A DNA stretch of 64,000 nt from an uncultured Methanomassiliicoccales archaeon (GTDB lineage Archaea > Thermoplasmatota > Thermoplasmata > Methanomassiliicoccales > Methanomethylophilaceae): assembly GCA_934702355.1 (NCBI GenBank), contig CAKUXX010000009.1, positions 17,435-81,434 of the forward strand. The letters run 5' to 3'. Position numbers and translations under genes: made by a program. Shown here piece after piece: positions 33,539 to 42,512 of the stretch (position 1 is its first letter; each line of letters starts with the position of its first letter). The notes beneath the pieces are model-generated. The model did no database searches, was not told the DNA's origin, and was given only the letters and a program-made list of their open reading frames with translations.

Positions 33539-34726
33539 TCATTCATCGTTGAACATACGGTCTATCATCCATTCTGTATCGAATTTGATGATATCGTCGT
33601 ATTCCTGTCCGTTGCATACGAATGCTATGGGTTTCCCGATGGTGTGTGCGATGGACAGTGCCGCACCGCCTTTGGCATCCGTATCGATCTTTGTGAGAAT
33701 CACTGCATCGATCCCGATCGCCGCGTCGAAGACCTTCGCCTGTTCTATGGCATCATTGCCTGCCAGGGAGTCTCCAACGAAGACCTTCAGGTCGGGTTTG
33801 GCGATCCTGACGATCTTCTTCATCTCTTCGATCAGGTTGTTGTTAGTCTGCATCCTGCCTGCAGTGTCGATGAGGACGACATCCTTGCGTTTGGACTTCG
33901 CGTGCTCGATGGCATCGAAGGCCACGGCCGAAGGGTCTGCGTCGTGAGCCTGCTTCACGATCTTGCATCCGAGTTTGTCGGAGTGGATGGTGAGCTGCTC
34001 TATCGCTCCCGCCCTGAATGTGTCGCAGGCGGCGAGCACGACGGTCTGTCCGTTCTTCTGGATGCGGTTGGCGATCTTGGCGATCGCAGTGGTCTTTCCC
34101 GTTCCGTTGATACCGACGAACATGATGACGGTCGGTTTCTTCTGCTCGGTAAGCCATTCATCGAAGTTGAATTCGTTTATCTTGAGGACGTCTCTGACGG
34201 CATCCTTCACGGAAAGCTCCACGACCTGCTCCAATGTGTATGAGCGGTCGTATTTCTTGCCGAGAAGGTTCTCGCGGACTCCTTTCTTGATCTCCTCCAC
34301 CACAGGGTAAGCAACGTCTGCTTCCAGGAGGATGATCTCCAGTTCGTCCAGGATCTCGTCGAGGGGATCCTCTTTGATCTTCTTTCCGGAGTCGGAGACG
34401 ACCGAGGACTGGTCCGCCGCAGAATGGGATTCCTTCTTGGCCTCCTTCTTCTCCTGCTTGCGGAGTTTGAGAAGCTCCTTCCTGGAGAGCTTGGGCTCTT
34501 CCTTCGGAGACTCCGCGACAGGTTCGCTGCGGGGCGCCTCTTCGGGGGTCTCCTCGACCTCTTTCCTGACTTCGGGTGCGGAAGGGACCGCTTCCTCTTT
34601 GACGGGCTCTACGCTCGGCTCGGGAACATGCTCGGGTTCCTCAGGCTTGTAGACCTTCTCCTCATCCAGGTTCTTGTTCGCCTTGGAGAAGAGGTTCTTC
34701 ATCTTTGACTTGAGGGACTCGAACAT
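33539..34726 (-). CDS. ftsY: Signal recognition particle receptor FtsY
   Basis: FtsY docks the SRP-ribosome complex at the membrane. The 395-aa protein has an acidic, Pro/Glu/Lys-rich A domain (1-110), an N helical bundle and the GTPase G domain: G1 GINGTGKTT at 205-213, DTFRAGA, G3 DTAGR at 287-291 and G4 TKID. ATG 34726 follows GAGGCGG. The tract upstream to 34792 lies in pfdA. It is the last gene of rpl18a-pfdA-ftsY, an order shared with many archaea where srp54 may follow. Confidence 0.96.
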   Translation of the reverse strand: MFESLKSKMKNLFSKANKNLDEEKVYKPEEPEHVPEPSVEPVKEEAVPSAPEVRKEVEETPEEAPRSEPVAESPKEEPKLSRKELLKLRKQEKKEAKKESHSAADQSSVVSDSGKKIKEDPLDEILDELEIILLEADVAYPVVEEIKKGVRENLLGKKYDRSYTLEQVVELSVKDAVRDVLKINEFNFDEWLTEQKKPTVIMFVGINGTGKTTAIAKIANRIQKNGQTVVLAACDTFRAGAIEQLTIHSDKLGCKIVKQAHDADPSAVAFDAIEHAKSKRKDVVLIDTAGRMQTNNNLIEEMKKIVRIAKPDLKVFVGDSLAGNDAIEQAKVFDAAIGIDAVILTKIDTDAKGGAALSIAHTIGKPIAFVCNGQEYDDIIKFDTEWMIDRMFNDE

Positions 34727-34736
34727 GTTCACCGCC

Positions 34737-35171
34737 TCACTGTTGTTTGTCCATCGCAGCCTGCCTGTTAGCATATTCATGCTGGATGGCATTGCTGAGT
34801 TCGGACAGAGCGTTCTGTGCCTCGTTGAGGGCTTCCACGGTCTTCTTCAGGGCCTCGTTGATCTCGGCGCCGTTCGCGTCCATGTATTCGATGGAATCCG
34901 ACACATCCTTCTCGACGGACACGTTGGATCCTACGCCTACAACGACGTTCCTGTTGCCGGTCACCTTGACCGGAATGAACGACATCGCTCCGACGGGAAC
35001 AAGGATCTCGTCTCCGTCTTTGGCGTCCCTGAATGCCTTGATGGCATCGGATGCCATGGTGACTTCGTCCAATGAAACGCGGAGAACCTGGACCTGGCGG
35101 CTGAGAGCCTCAACCCTTTCCTTGTATGATTCCATCACGGCGATGGCCTGACGGAGCTCGTTGTCTTCCAA
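34737..35171 (-). CDS. pfdA: Prefoldin alpha subunit
   Basis: The alpha subunit (144 aa) of the hexameric prefoldin captures unfolded proteins for the thermosome. Two long coiled-coil helices (about 1-42 and 100-140) flank the beta-hairpin core with EILVPVGAMSFIPVKV and VVVGVGSNVSVEKDV, typical of the alpha class. It lies two nt after rpl18a and ten nt before ftsY. Confidence 0.93.
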   Translation of the reverse strand: MEDNELRQAIAVMESYKERVEALSRQVQVLRVSLDEVTMASDAIKAFRDAKDGDEILVPVGAMSFIPVKVTGNRNVVVGVGSNVSVEKDVSDSIEYMDANGAEINEALKKTVEALNEAQNALSELSNAIQHEYANRQAAMDKQQ

Positions 35172-35173
35172 GT

Positions 35174-35398
35174 TTACTCACCAATCTGGTATTTTACGAG
35201 GTGACTCTCGACCTGGTCTGCAGGAATCTCGGTGACGTCGGTGATCTCGATCTCCCATCTCTTGAGCTTGTGCTTGCTTCCGATGGTGGAGAGGGCCTTC
35301 TCTTTAACTGCGGCCTCGTCCTCGGCTGCCATCTCGATGGAGAAGGGCTGTCTCTTCCTGGGGTCTGCGTAGTTTCCTGTGACACGGAATGCTTTCAT
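35174..35398 (-). CDS. rpl18a: 50S ribosomal protein L18Ae/LX (eL20)
   Basis: The 74-aa protein starts MKAFRVTGNY and contains RQPFSIEMAAEDEAAVKEKAL and KRWEIEITDVTEI, the archaeal LX signature. It binds the large subunit near helix 25. It heads the rpl18a-pfdA-ftsY unit, leftward. In many archaea rpl39e, rpl31e and tif6 precede it, but here an unrelated membrane gene starts on the other strand. Confidence 0.93.
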   Translation of the reverse strand: MKAFRVTGNYADPRKRQPFSIEMAAEDEAAVKEKALSTIGSKHKLKRWEIEITDVTEIPADQVESHLVKYQIGE

Positions 35399-35542
35399 AT
35401 TAATTACCTAAAGGGCTGGATTCCCAGCCCGTTTATAAATGTTCGCGTGTTTTATACGTCGTATCGCGTCCCAATGAAACGATAACCGCAGGATACGGTT
35501 CCCGACCTCCTCCGTATATACCCGATGCACATCGGTAAACCC

Positions 35543-36595
35543 ATGGAAGCGGCATCGTTTTTCAGGAAGAACGGCCCCGGATTGGCGGTCAGTCTGGTCA
35601 TAGCTGCCGCATCCTGGCTTTTGGTCGATTCGGTGGACGGTATGGAGGTCATCGGTGCTCCCGTCATCGCGATATTGGCGGGTATGCTCGTGTTCGCTGC
35701 GTTCAGGGGCAGGTCTGTTCCCAACACATCGTTCACGTCCAAGTACGTCCTCCAGTTCTCGGTCGTCCTCCTCGGATTCGGTCTCAATCTGTCCACAGTC
35801 TGTGCGATAGGGCTGTCATCGCTGCCGGTGATCATCTCCACAGTGTCGGTCTCGCTCGTTGTGGCATATCTCATGTGCCGCCGTTTCCACACGGATCCCA
35901 AGACAGCCACATTGGTGGGTGTCGGGTCATCGATCTGCGGTGGATCCGCAATAGCGGCCGCTGCACCCGTCATCAAAGCAGATGACGGAACCGTTGCCCA
36001 ATCGATATCGGTCATCTTCCTGTTCAACATCATCGCCGCAGTGGTGTTCCCCACTTTGGGTTCCCTCATGGGGATGTCGGACGACGGGTTCGCCCTTTTC
36101 GCAGGCACGGCAATCAACGACACTTCTTCAGTCACCGCTGCCGCGTCCACATGGGATGCGATGCACGGGACCGGTCATCTGGTCTTGGATTCGGCCACCA
36201 TCGTGAAGCTGACCCGTACGCTCTTCATCATACCGATCGTGGTCGTGCTCTCCGTTCTCGTGGCCCGCAGGACCGATGAGGGTTCCGACGGCAAGGGGCA
36301 CGTCATGCGTGCATTCCCCAAGTTCGTGCTGTTCTTCATACTGGCATCCCTGATCACGACGGTCGCCTCATCTGTCCTTGCAGGGGATGCGCTCACCGCC
36401 GCAGAGGATCTCTTCAGGACCCTGAAGAAGGTCAGTTCGTTCCTCATCGTCGCAGCCATGGCCGCCATAGGTCTGAACACCGATGTCGTCCATCTCGTGA
36501 AGACCGGTGGGCCCACGATAGCGACAGGTGCTGCATGTTGGGTATCGATCATCCTCGTAAGTCTCGCCATGCAGGTCCTGATGGGCTCGTGGTGA
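35543..36595 (+). CDS. YeiH/UPF0324 family membrane transporter
   Basis: The roughly 350-aa protein has about ten membrane helices of the YeiH/putative sulfate exporter family: FSVVLLGFGLNLS, GVGSSICGGSAIAAAAPVI and GLNTDV near the C-terminus are characteristic. Substrate is unproven. ATG 35543 coincides with the start predicted from GTATATAC at 35514-35521, so a leaderless transcript is likely; an ATG at 35525 would add six residues. It is divergent from rpl18a. Confidence 0.83.
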   Translation: MEAASFFRKNGPGLAVSLVIAAASWLLVDSVDGMEVIGAPVIAILAGMLVFAAFRGRSVPNTSFTSKYVLQFSVVLLGFGLNLSTVCAIGLSSLPVIISTVSVSLVVAYLMCRRFHTDPKTATLVGVGSSICGGSAIAAAAPVIKADDGTVAQSISVIFLFNIIAAVVFPTLGSLMGMSDDGFALFAGTAINDTSSVTAAASTWDAMHGTGHLVLDSATIVKLTRTLFIIPIVVVLSVLVARRTDEGSDGKGHVMRAFPKFVLFFILASLITTVASSVLAGDALTAAEDLFRTLKKVSSFLIVAAMAAIGLNTDVVHLVKTGGPTIATGAACWVSIILVSLAMQVLMGSW

Positions 36596-36632
36596 GTCCC
36601 ATATCCATCGGACGAAGCGATGTGCCAGCATA

Positions 36633-37862
36633 TCAGAAAAGCTTCTTCTGGAGTTCGTTCTCCGAGGCGAATCCGAAGTCCGCCATCTTCCTTCCGATCA
36701 GGAAGACAGCAGCGAATTCGGGGACCTCGGTCTCCCCGGACAGGCTGAACTGCTGTCCTTTCATCTTCAGGGACGCAGGCTTCCTCATCGTGATCTTCAC
36801 GGGGTCGTCGCTGTACTCCTTGGGCACGGCCATCTCAAGCGGGTCGAAGTCCGTCAGCTGCTCCCTGGTTATGGGAGTGACCCTCAGGCCGCTCTTCCCG
36901 TGCACCGAGCCCGGCAGACGGATGAGCCTCTTGATATCGGCGGTGACCGGTTCGTCGACCTCTCCGGACAGGCGGTAGGCGACATCCTCCTTCATCACCT
37001 TGACCAGCATGTTCTGGGTGGATGTGGACAGCGCGGCCATCGTGTTCTTGGAGAACAGCATCCCCCTGGACTTCTTCAGCTCTTCCTGAGCCTTGAGGAC
37101 GGTCTTGGAATCGCTTCCCTTGATGCTCGGATACTCTTTCTTGATGGCCTTCACGTCGGTATCGCAGAAATCGTTGACGACGTCCATCAGACCGTTCCTC
37201 ATACGGAGTTTCCATCCTCCCGAATCGGCAGGCGGTATGAGGCGGTCCTTGGCGATGTTGGTCCTCACTCCCGAACCGGTGACGATCTTGGATGTCGGCA
37301 CCCTGTTGTACGGGAACACCCAGTCTATGTTGAGTCCCGTTCCGGTGATGTAGTCCACCAATTCCCTTCTCTCGTGGGTTCCGAGGCCCATGACGTCGGG
37401 GGTCCTGACATGAGCATGGTATCCCCTTCCGCCGGAGAACGTAATGTGGACCTGTTCCTCGGAGAATCCGAGGTCGTTCAGAAGGAACGAATCGACCAGG
37501 TTGATCATCTCCTTCCTGATCTGGAGAAGCATCTCGGAATATGTCATCGACACCGCTCCGTCCAAATGGTCGGCGTCGAGGTCGAAGATCAGTTCCGCAC
37601 CCAGCCATTCCTTCTCGTCCATCGTGGGCGCATCGGGTTTGCGGTAGTAGGATGTGGAATAGTAGCTGTGGGAAGGCACCTGGCCAAGCATGAACCTGTG
37701 TAGCTCCTCGGGATTCGGGAACGATACGTGCCTCTGCACGTAGGTCTTGTCGAAGAACATGAACCCGAACTCCCTCCTGGTGAACCTGTCAGGCAGAATC
37801 GGCGTGTTCGCCCGATAGTATTTCCTGAATGACTTCAGCAGGAAGCGTGCGTTCGAATCCAT
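36633..37862 (-). CDS. priS: DNA primase small (catalytic) subunit
   Basis: PriS makes primers for replication with PriL. In the 409-aa chain, Asp94 and Asp96 in LIFDLDADH are the catalytic metal ligands, SGGRGYHAHV at about 143-152 is the conserved nucleotide-side motif, and VKWD-like and PGSVHGKSGLRV segments follow. It is a normal-size archaeal-eukaryotic primase. The large subunit is not in this window. It is transcribed leftward, divergent from the TatD-like gene. Confidence 0.95.
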   Translation of the reverse strand: MDSNARFLLKSFRKYYRANTPILPDRFTRREFGFMFFDKTYVQRHVSFPNPEELHRFMLGQVPSHSYYSTSYYRKPDAPTMDEKEWLGAELIFDLDADHLDGAVSMTYSEMLLQIRKEMINLVDSFLLNDLGFSEEQVHITFSGGRGYHAHVRTPDVMGLGTHERRELVDYITGTGLNIDWVFPYNRVPTSKIVTGSGVRTNIAKDRLIPPADSGGWKLRMRNGLMDVVNDFCDTDVKAIKKEYPSIKGSDSKTVLKAQEELKKSRGMLFSKNTMAALSTSTQNMLVKVMKEDVAYRLSGEVDEPVTADIKRLIRLPGSVHGKSGLRVTPITREQLTDFDPLEMAVPKEYSDDPVKITMRKPASLKMKGQQFSLSGETEVPEFAAVFLIGRKMADFGFASENELQKKLF

Positions 37863-37958
37863 CGGAAGGTCATGTGCTTGTACTCTATAAAATGGGTCTC
37901 AACACAGTTCCGTTGCATCCATCTGACCTCTCTTATACTAGGACTCAATCTTCGGGGC

Positions 37959-38795
37959 ATGGCTGAACAGGTCCCGGTGTACGACAACCATATCCATATG
38001 AGTCCGTCCGGTCGCAATGTCGAGGCTCTGAAGGAGTTCGAGGCCGCGGGCGGTACGGGGTTGACCCTGGTTACGCTTCCGTATCCGGAGGTCCGCATCA
38101 CCGACGGATCCGATTTCAGCAGGTCCTATGAGATCACTTACGGACTGGCCGCGAAGGCCCGCGAGGAGACATCGCTGGAGATCAACATCGCCGTCGGACC
38201 GTATCCCGTCCTCCTGATCCATCTTGCCGAGGCATACGGTCTGGAGAAGGCCGAGGAGATGATGGTCCGCGGGATGGAGGATGCCGGCAGGGCCGTGGCC
38301 GAAGGGCGCGCCGTAGCGATAGGCGAGATAGGGCGTCCCCACTTCCCTGTATCCGATGAGATACGCGAAGCCTCCGACCGCATCCTTCTCACGGGAATGC
38401 AGATCGCCAGGGAGAACGACTGTCCGGTGATCATACACTGCGAGTCCGAGGATGATACCTGCACGTCTCTGGCCGATCTGGCGGATCGGGCGCATCTCGA
38501 CCGCGGATTGGTGATCAAGCACTCCGCTCCCCCATGGGTCACACCCGAAGAGAACTCGGGGCTCATGCCCTCGATCCCCGCATCGAAGACGAACATGCGC
38601 GAGGCGTACGGGAAGGGAACGGACCGTTTCATGATGGAGACCGATTACATCGACGATCCGGCCAAGCCCGGCGCGATAATGTCCGTGACGACGGTGCCCA
38701 AGAGGGTGCGTGCCTGGTTGGCCAACGGCGAGGTCCCGGTCGAGAGCATCCATAGGATATGCGGGGACATCCCGAATTCACTTTACAGGAGATGA
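37959..38795 (+). CDS. TatD-related metal-dependent hydrolase
   Basis: The 278-aa amidohydrolase-fold protein begins with the metal motif DNHIHMSP and has AIGEIGRPHFPVS, CPVIIHCES, VIKHSAPPW and FMMETDYIDDP, the TatD-like set of His, Glu and Asp ligands. It belongs to an archaeal group (COG1099-like) annotated as TatD-related DNase, but nuclease activity is not assured. CTTATACTA at 37932-37940 lies about 25 nt upstream, so the transcript is probably leaderless. The degenerate MBL gene follows after 4 nt. Confidence 0.83.
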   Translation: MAEQVPVYDNHIHMSPSGRNVEALKEFEAAGGTGLTLVTLPYPEVRITDGSDFSRSYEITYGLAAKAREETSLEINIAVGPYPVLLIHLAEAYGLEKAEEMMVRGMEDAGRAVAEGRAVAIGEIGRPHFPVSDEIREASDRILLTGMQIARENDCPVIIHCESEDDTCTSLADLADRAHLDRGLVIKHSAPPWVTPEENSGLMPSIPASKTNMREAYGKGTDRFMMETDYIDDPAKPGAIMSVTTVPKRVRAWLANGEVPVESIHRICGDIPNSLYRR

Positions 38796-38799
38796 TCAG

Positions 38800-39531
38800 A
38801 TGTCTGTAACCATCACAGGAGTTTACGACGAAGGCGCGATCGAGGACACCTCCCTGATCGGGGCGAAGGGATTCTCGGTGCTGATAGACACCGGCGACGG
38901 AAAGGTCCTTGTGGACACCGGGATGAGGAACAGGTACCTCAGGCATAATTTGGAGAATCTGGACATAGATCCCGAGTCGATAGATGCGCTGGTCATCACA
39001 CAGTACCACAAGGACAACTGCGGGGCCGTGAACGGGCTTCTGGACATGAGGGAGACTCCGCTGAAGGTCTATGCGATGCAGCAGCTGTTCGAGCAGAAGA
39101 GGATGCTCGGCGGGAAGATGTTCGTGTCCGAGGACAACCTTTCCAAGGTCGATCCGGACACAGGCGACGGATGGTTCGAGGTCATCCCCGGGGTGGAGGT
39201 CACACCGTACTACGACGGAGAGAGGTTCGTCGTCGTTAAAGGCAAGAGGATGACGATCGTCTCCGGACGCGGGAATGCCGGGCCGTCGGTGCCTATGAAG
39301 GCGTTCTATGACAGATACGGCAGATATCCGGATGCTTATCTCGGCTCCGTGCTCCTGGAGAAGAGGAAGAAGGACGTTGCCGCATCGTATGCGAACGAGT
39401 TCGACGCCTGCGGATGCAAGATCCTGTATCTGAACCACGCGACGGGCCGCGACGGGATGCTGAACCTCCGCACGAACCTCGGTCTGGACGGAGTCAAAGA
39501 CTACTATGTCGGCTCTGTGTACAAAGGCTGA
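38800..39531 (+). CDS. Metallo-beta-lactamase-fold protein with lost metal site
   Basis: The 243-aa protein has the fold of the archaeal MBL group near dihydropterin/ribofuranosyl-aminobenzene phosphate synthases (GFSVLIDTG, VLVDTGMRN, IDALVIT). The HxHxDH motif is TQYHKDNCGA at 67-76: the first His is Gln68 and the last is Asn73, and the later GCSH-type His is absent (VSGRGNAG). It is therefore unlikely to bind the usual two metals. AGGAGATGATC before ATG 38800 overlaps the TatD-like stop, so the two genes form one operon. A structural or regulatory role is inferred. Confidence 0.75.
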   Translation: MSVTITGVYDEGAIEDTSLIGAKGFSVLIDTGDGKVLVDTGMRNRYLRHNLENLDIDPESIDALVITQYHKDNCGAVNGLLDMRETPLKVYAMQQLFEQKRMLGGKMFVSEDNLSKVDPDTGDGWFEVIPGVEVTPYYDGERFVVVKGKRMTIVSGRGNAGPSVPMKAFYDRYGRYPDAYLGSVLLEKRKKDVAASYANEFDACGCKILYLNHATGRDGMLNLRTNLGLDGVKDYYVGSVYKG

Positions 39532-39595
39532 GCAGACCCGAAGCGTTCATGATATCATTTATATAGGGTATCGCAACAATTCCTCTCCGATAAAT

Positions 39596-40483
39596 ATGCA
39601 CTGGCGTATAAGGACCGCAGTGATGTTCGTAGCTATGACGGGATTGCTCGTCATAATAGGTGCATTGGTAGGTTCGGTGTTCGGGAACTGGATCTACGGT
39701 CTGACCGCGATGCTGGCAGTCTCGATACTGTTCAACCTCTTCGCATATTTCTTCTCCAAGAACATGGCCTTGTCGGCTAACAAGGTCCGTTTGGTTACCA
39801 GAGAGGAAGAGCCCAGGCTGTACAGGATCGTCGAGGGTCTCGTCGAGAAGGCCGGACTCCCTATGCCCGAGGTGGGAATCTCCGAACTTCCGATGCCCAA
39901 TGCTTTCGCAACGGGACGCAACCCGAAGAACGCGGCAGTCGTCGCTACCAGACAACTGATGAATCTTCTCAATGACGATGAGCTGGAAGGCGTCATGGCC
40001 CACGAGCTGTCCCACGTCAAGAACAGGGACATCCTCGTCATGTCCGTCGCTTCCACGATGGCATCCCTGGTGGCATACGTTACGAGGATGGCCGTCTACG
40101 CAGCGATGTTCAACAACAATAACAACAACGGTGGCAACTTCCTGATTGCGATCCTGGCAGATGTCACACTTCCCATAGCTGCTATGCTCATCCAGCTCGG
40201 AGTCTCGAGGAACAGGGAGTATCTGGCCGACGAATCCGGAGCAAGGCTTACCGGAAAGCCCATGGCCCTCGCCGATGCGCTCACGAGGATCGAGTCGGGA
40301 TGTTCTGCAAGGACCAACGACTACGACAACCCGTCGGCGGCCAACATGTGGATCTCCAACCCCTTCGGGATGAAGAAGATGTCCGGTCTGATGAACCTCT
40401 TCCGCACACACCCCTCCACTCCTGACAGGATCGAGAGGCTCAAGAAGCTGGATGAGGAGATCAACGGACCCTACAACTACTGA
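39596..40483 (+). CDS. htpX: HtpX-type M48 zinc metalloprotease
   Basis: The 295-aa membrane protease degrades misfolded membrane proteins. Two N-terminal helices (about 7-25 and 30-52) precede the catalytic HELSH in MAHELSHVKNRD (about residue 137). The third zinc ligand is in EYLADESGARLT. A second pair of helices follows the active site. TATA element TTTATATAG at 39558-39566 places the start about ten nt before ATG 39596. It converges on the HPS-RraA gene across a hairpin. Confidence 0.93.
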   Translation: MHWRIRTAVMFVAMTGLLVIIGALVGSVFGNWIYGLTAMLAVSILFNLFAYFFSKNMALSANKVRLVTREEEPRLYRIVEGLVEKAGLPMPEVGISELPMPNAFATGRNPKNAAVVATRQLMNLLNDDELEGVMAHELSHVKNRDILVMSVASTMASLVAYVTRMAVYAAMFNNNNNNGGNFLIAILADVTLPIAAMLIQLGVSRNREYLADESGARLTGKPMALADALTRIESGCSARTNDYDNPSAANMWISNPFGMKKMSGLMNLFRTHPSTPDRIERLKKLDEEINGPYNY

Positions 40484-40503
40484 GCAAGAAAACAAGAGAA
40501 AAG

Positions 40504-40525
40504 CCCGGGTGGCCCTCCACCCGGG
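40504..40525. terminator. Hairpin between htpX and the HPS-RraA gene
   Basis: A perfect 9-bp stem CCCGGGTGG/CCACCCGGG with a CCCT loop lies midway between convergent stops. Rightward it is followed by AAATTACCGTTTT. Confidence 0.6.
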
Positions 40526-40536
40526 AAATTACCGTT

Positions 40537-41829
40537 TTATTGGACGGGCTCCCATTTGGAGAGCTCGTTTACCTTTGAGAGCGTGGATCCTCTGCGGATC
40601 TCCTCTCTCGTCCTGTTCTCCCTTTCGTGGACGTCTATCGCACGGTTGGCGACCTCGACGGCCATCTCCTTGGGGATCACGACGATTCCGCTCTCGTCTC
40701 CGACGATCCAGTCCCCTGTACGGACCCTCTGTCCTCCGACGGTGATCTCGATCCCTATTCCGCCGTATCCTTTCGGCTCGCCGGCACAGGGTGCGACGGT
40801 CCTGGAGAATGCGGGGAATTCGAGTTCGCGGATGTCGTCGATGTCCCTTACGGCACCGTCTATGACTATTCCCCTGACTCCGGCCTGGAGCGCGGACCAT
40901 GAGGCCAGTTCGCCCCATACTGCGACGGGGGCTCCGCCGACATCCACGACGATGACGTCCCCTTCCTTGGCATGGTCTATCGCCTCGACGGGCTTGGCCC
41001 AGTCCCCGTTGCTCGTCTGGACGGTCAGGGCCCTTCCGATGAGCTTCTGCTTGTGGGCGAGGGACTGCGGCAGGATGCCGAACATGACACCCTGCTTGTG
41101 GAATGCATCGGATATGTTGCATGTGGACACCTTGGAGAAGGCTTCGAACAGCTCCTCCTCCCCGTACTTCTTGGCGAGGTCCGTATCGACCTTCGCACCG
41201 GACAGGGCGGCCTTGATGTCTTCGGCGGCCTTCTTGATGTCCTCGGTCTTGATGATCGCCCCTCCGACGATGACGTCCGTTGCGCCTGCTTCCGCATAGA
41301 GGCCGGCATTCTCGGCGGTGATGCCTCCGGCCACGGCGATCGGGATGGACACCGCGGACACGATGCTCCTGAGGACTTCGATGGGAGGTTCCTCGCCGCG
41401 CATCTGGGTGTCGATGCCCATGTGCAGGCAGATGTACGAAACTCCGAGTTTTTCCACTTCCACGGACCTTTTGACCCTGTCCGGGACGTTGATCATGTCG
41501 ATCATGATCTCGGCGCCGTACTTCCTTCCGGCCATGACGGCCTCTTCGATGGTGGAATCGTCCGCAAGGCCCAGGACGGTCACGATGTTGGCTCCCGCCT
41601 TGGCCATGATCTCGACTTCGAACGCACCGACATCCATCGTCTTGGTGTCGGCGATGATCTTCTTTCCCGGGAATTCGCGCCTCAAGGCCCTGACGGCATC
41701 TGCACCTTCGCTTTTGATCAGAGGGGTACCAACCTCTATCCAGTCGGCACCGCCTGCGACCGCCTCTTTGGCGATAACCACTGCCCTGTTCAGCTGCATC
41801 AGGTCCAGAGCGACTTGAAGAAACGTCAT
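40537..41829 (-). CDS. Fused hexulose-6-phosphate synthase / RraA-like protein
   Basis: The 430-aa protein joins two domains. Residues 1-210 are a 3-hexulose-6-phosphate synthase TIM barrel (LQVALDLMQLN, EVGTPLIKSEG, IIADTKTMD, VAGGITAEN), which in archaea makes ribulose-5-phosphate or fixes formaldehyde. Residues 215-430 resemble RraA/HMG-aldolase (DGDWAKPVEAIDHAKEGDVIVVD, GGIGIEITVGG). This fusion is known in several archaea as a bifunctional HPS/ribonuclease regulator; the RraA half's role is unknown. ATATAAAA at about 41849-41856 is its TATA box. Confidence 0.93.
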   Translation of the reverse strand: MTFLQVALDLMQLNRAVVIAKEAVAGGADWIEVGTPLIKSEGADAVRALRREFPGKKIIADTKTMDVGAFEVEIMAKAGANIVTVLGLADDSTIEEAVMAGRKYGAEIMIDMINVPDRVKRSVEVEKLGVSYICLHMGIDTQMRGEEPPIEVLRSIVSAVSIPIAVAGGITAENAGLYAEAGATDVIVGGAIIKTEDIKKAAEDIKAALSGAKVDTDLAKKYGEEELFEAFSKVSTCNISDAFHKQGVMFGILPQSLAHKQKLIGRALTVQTSNGDWAKPVEAIDHAKEGDVIVVDVGGAPVAVWGELASWSALQAGVRGIVIDGAVRDIDDIRELEFPAFSRTVAPCAGEPKGYGGIGIEITVGGQRVRTGDWIVGDESGIVVIPKEMAVEVANRAIDVHERENRTREEIRRGSTLSKVNELSKWEPVQ

Positions 41830-42035
41830 ATTCGGCTTATTAATTGAATTTTATATACCTTTATCGACAGGAAAACGGAAGCCACTCAGCTCGCCCGTCT
41901 ATCATCAGCGATCAGCTCGATGTAACGATCATCATCGTGGCATCTGCCGGTATGCAGTGATTGGTGTTAATGATTTCTCGGGACCTCGGTTAATGTTATC
42001 TACATACGGGTGATAATGAGCGACAGTGGTTCACG
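41830..42035. promoter_or_regulatory. Divergent intergenic region
   Basis: The left end holds the HPS-RraA TATA box. The right end near 41990-42010 has an AT-rich element upstream of the phosphatase-like gene. I see no supported gene between them. Confidence 0.4.
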
Positions 42036-42512
42036 ATGTTCAAGAAGAAGGAGAATAAGATTCGTGTGCTTTTTGTGGATGCCAAGAACGATTTCTCATC
42101 GCAGGTCGCCGAGTATTTCACCGCAAAGCTGTTTTCGGAGCTCTACGAGGTGTACAGTGCCGGGCCCGAGCACGACATCGTGGATTGCGAGATGATCTCC
42201 GCAATGTATCAGAACGGAGAGGACATGAGGCGCCAGGTCTCGAAGGACTTCAAGGACGAGGACTACCTGAGGAAGGATCAGGAGTACGATTACGTCATCT
42301 TCACAGAGAAGCCCGTCTTCGACGAGTGGGCCCCCAAGACCCCCTGGAAGGGGAAGCAGATCCTCGCACCCATGCGCCAGAGGCTGGATTTCGAGGCCAC
42401 GGACGATCTCGAGCTCTACAACGAGTACGTCGAGTCCATGAAGGAGATCGAGGCATGGGTGAAGGCCAACATGGCCGACCCGTCGAAGCTCGCATCGATG
42501 GTCTCCGCATGA
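42036..42512 (+). CDS. LMW-phosphatase/ArsC-fold protein with inactive P-loop
   Basis: The 158-aa protein follows the LMW-PTP/arsenate-reductase pattern VLFV-C-x2-N-x-CRS-x2-AE, but the loop reads VDAKNDFSSQVAE (residues 14-26): the nucleophilic Cys is Asp15 and the anion-binding Arg is Ser21. Asn18 and Ser22 remain. VYSAGPEHDI continues the fold. It should not work as a phosphatase or arsenate reductase. It is coupled by ATGA to tsr3, so a binding role in rRNA or ribosome biology is possible but unproven. Confidence 0.75.
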   Translation: MFKKKENKIRVLFVDAKNDFSSQVAEYFTAKLFSELYEVYSAGPEHDIVDCEMISAMYQNGEDMRRQVSKDFKDEDYLRKDQEYDYVIFTEKPVFDEWAPKTPWKGKQILAPMRQRLDFEATDDLELYNEYVESMKEIEAWVKANMADPSKLASMVSA

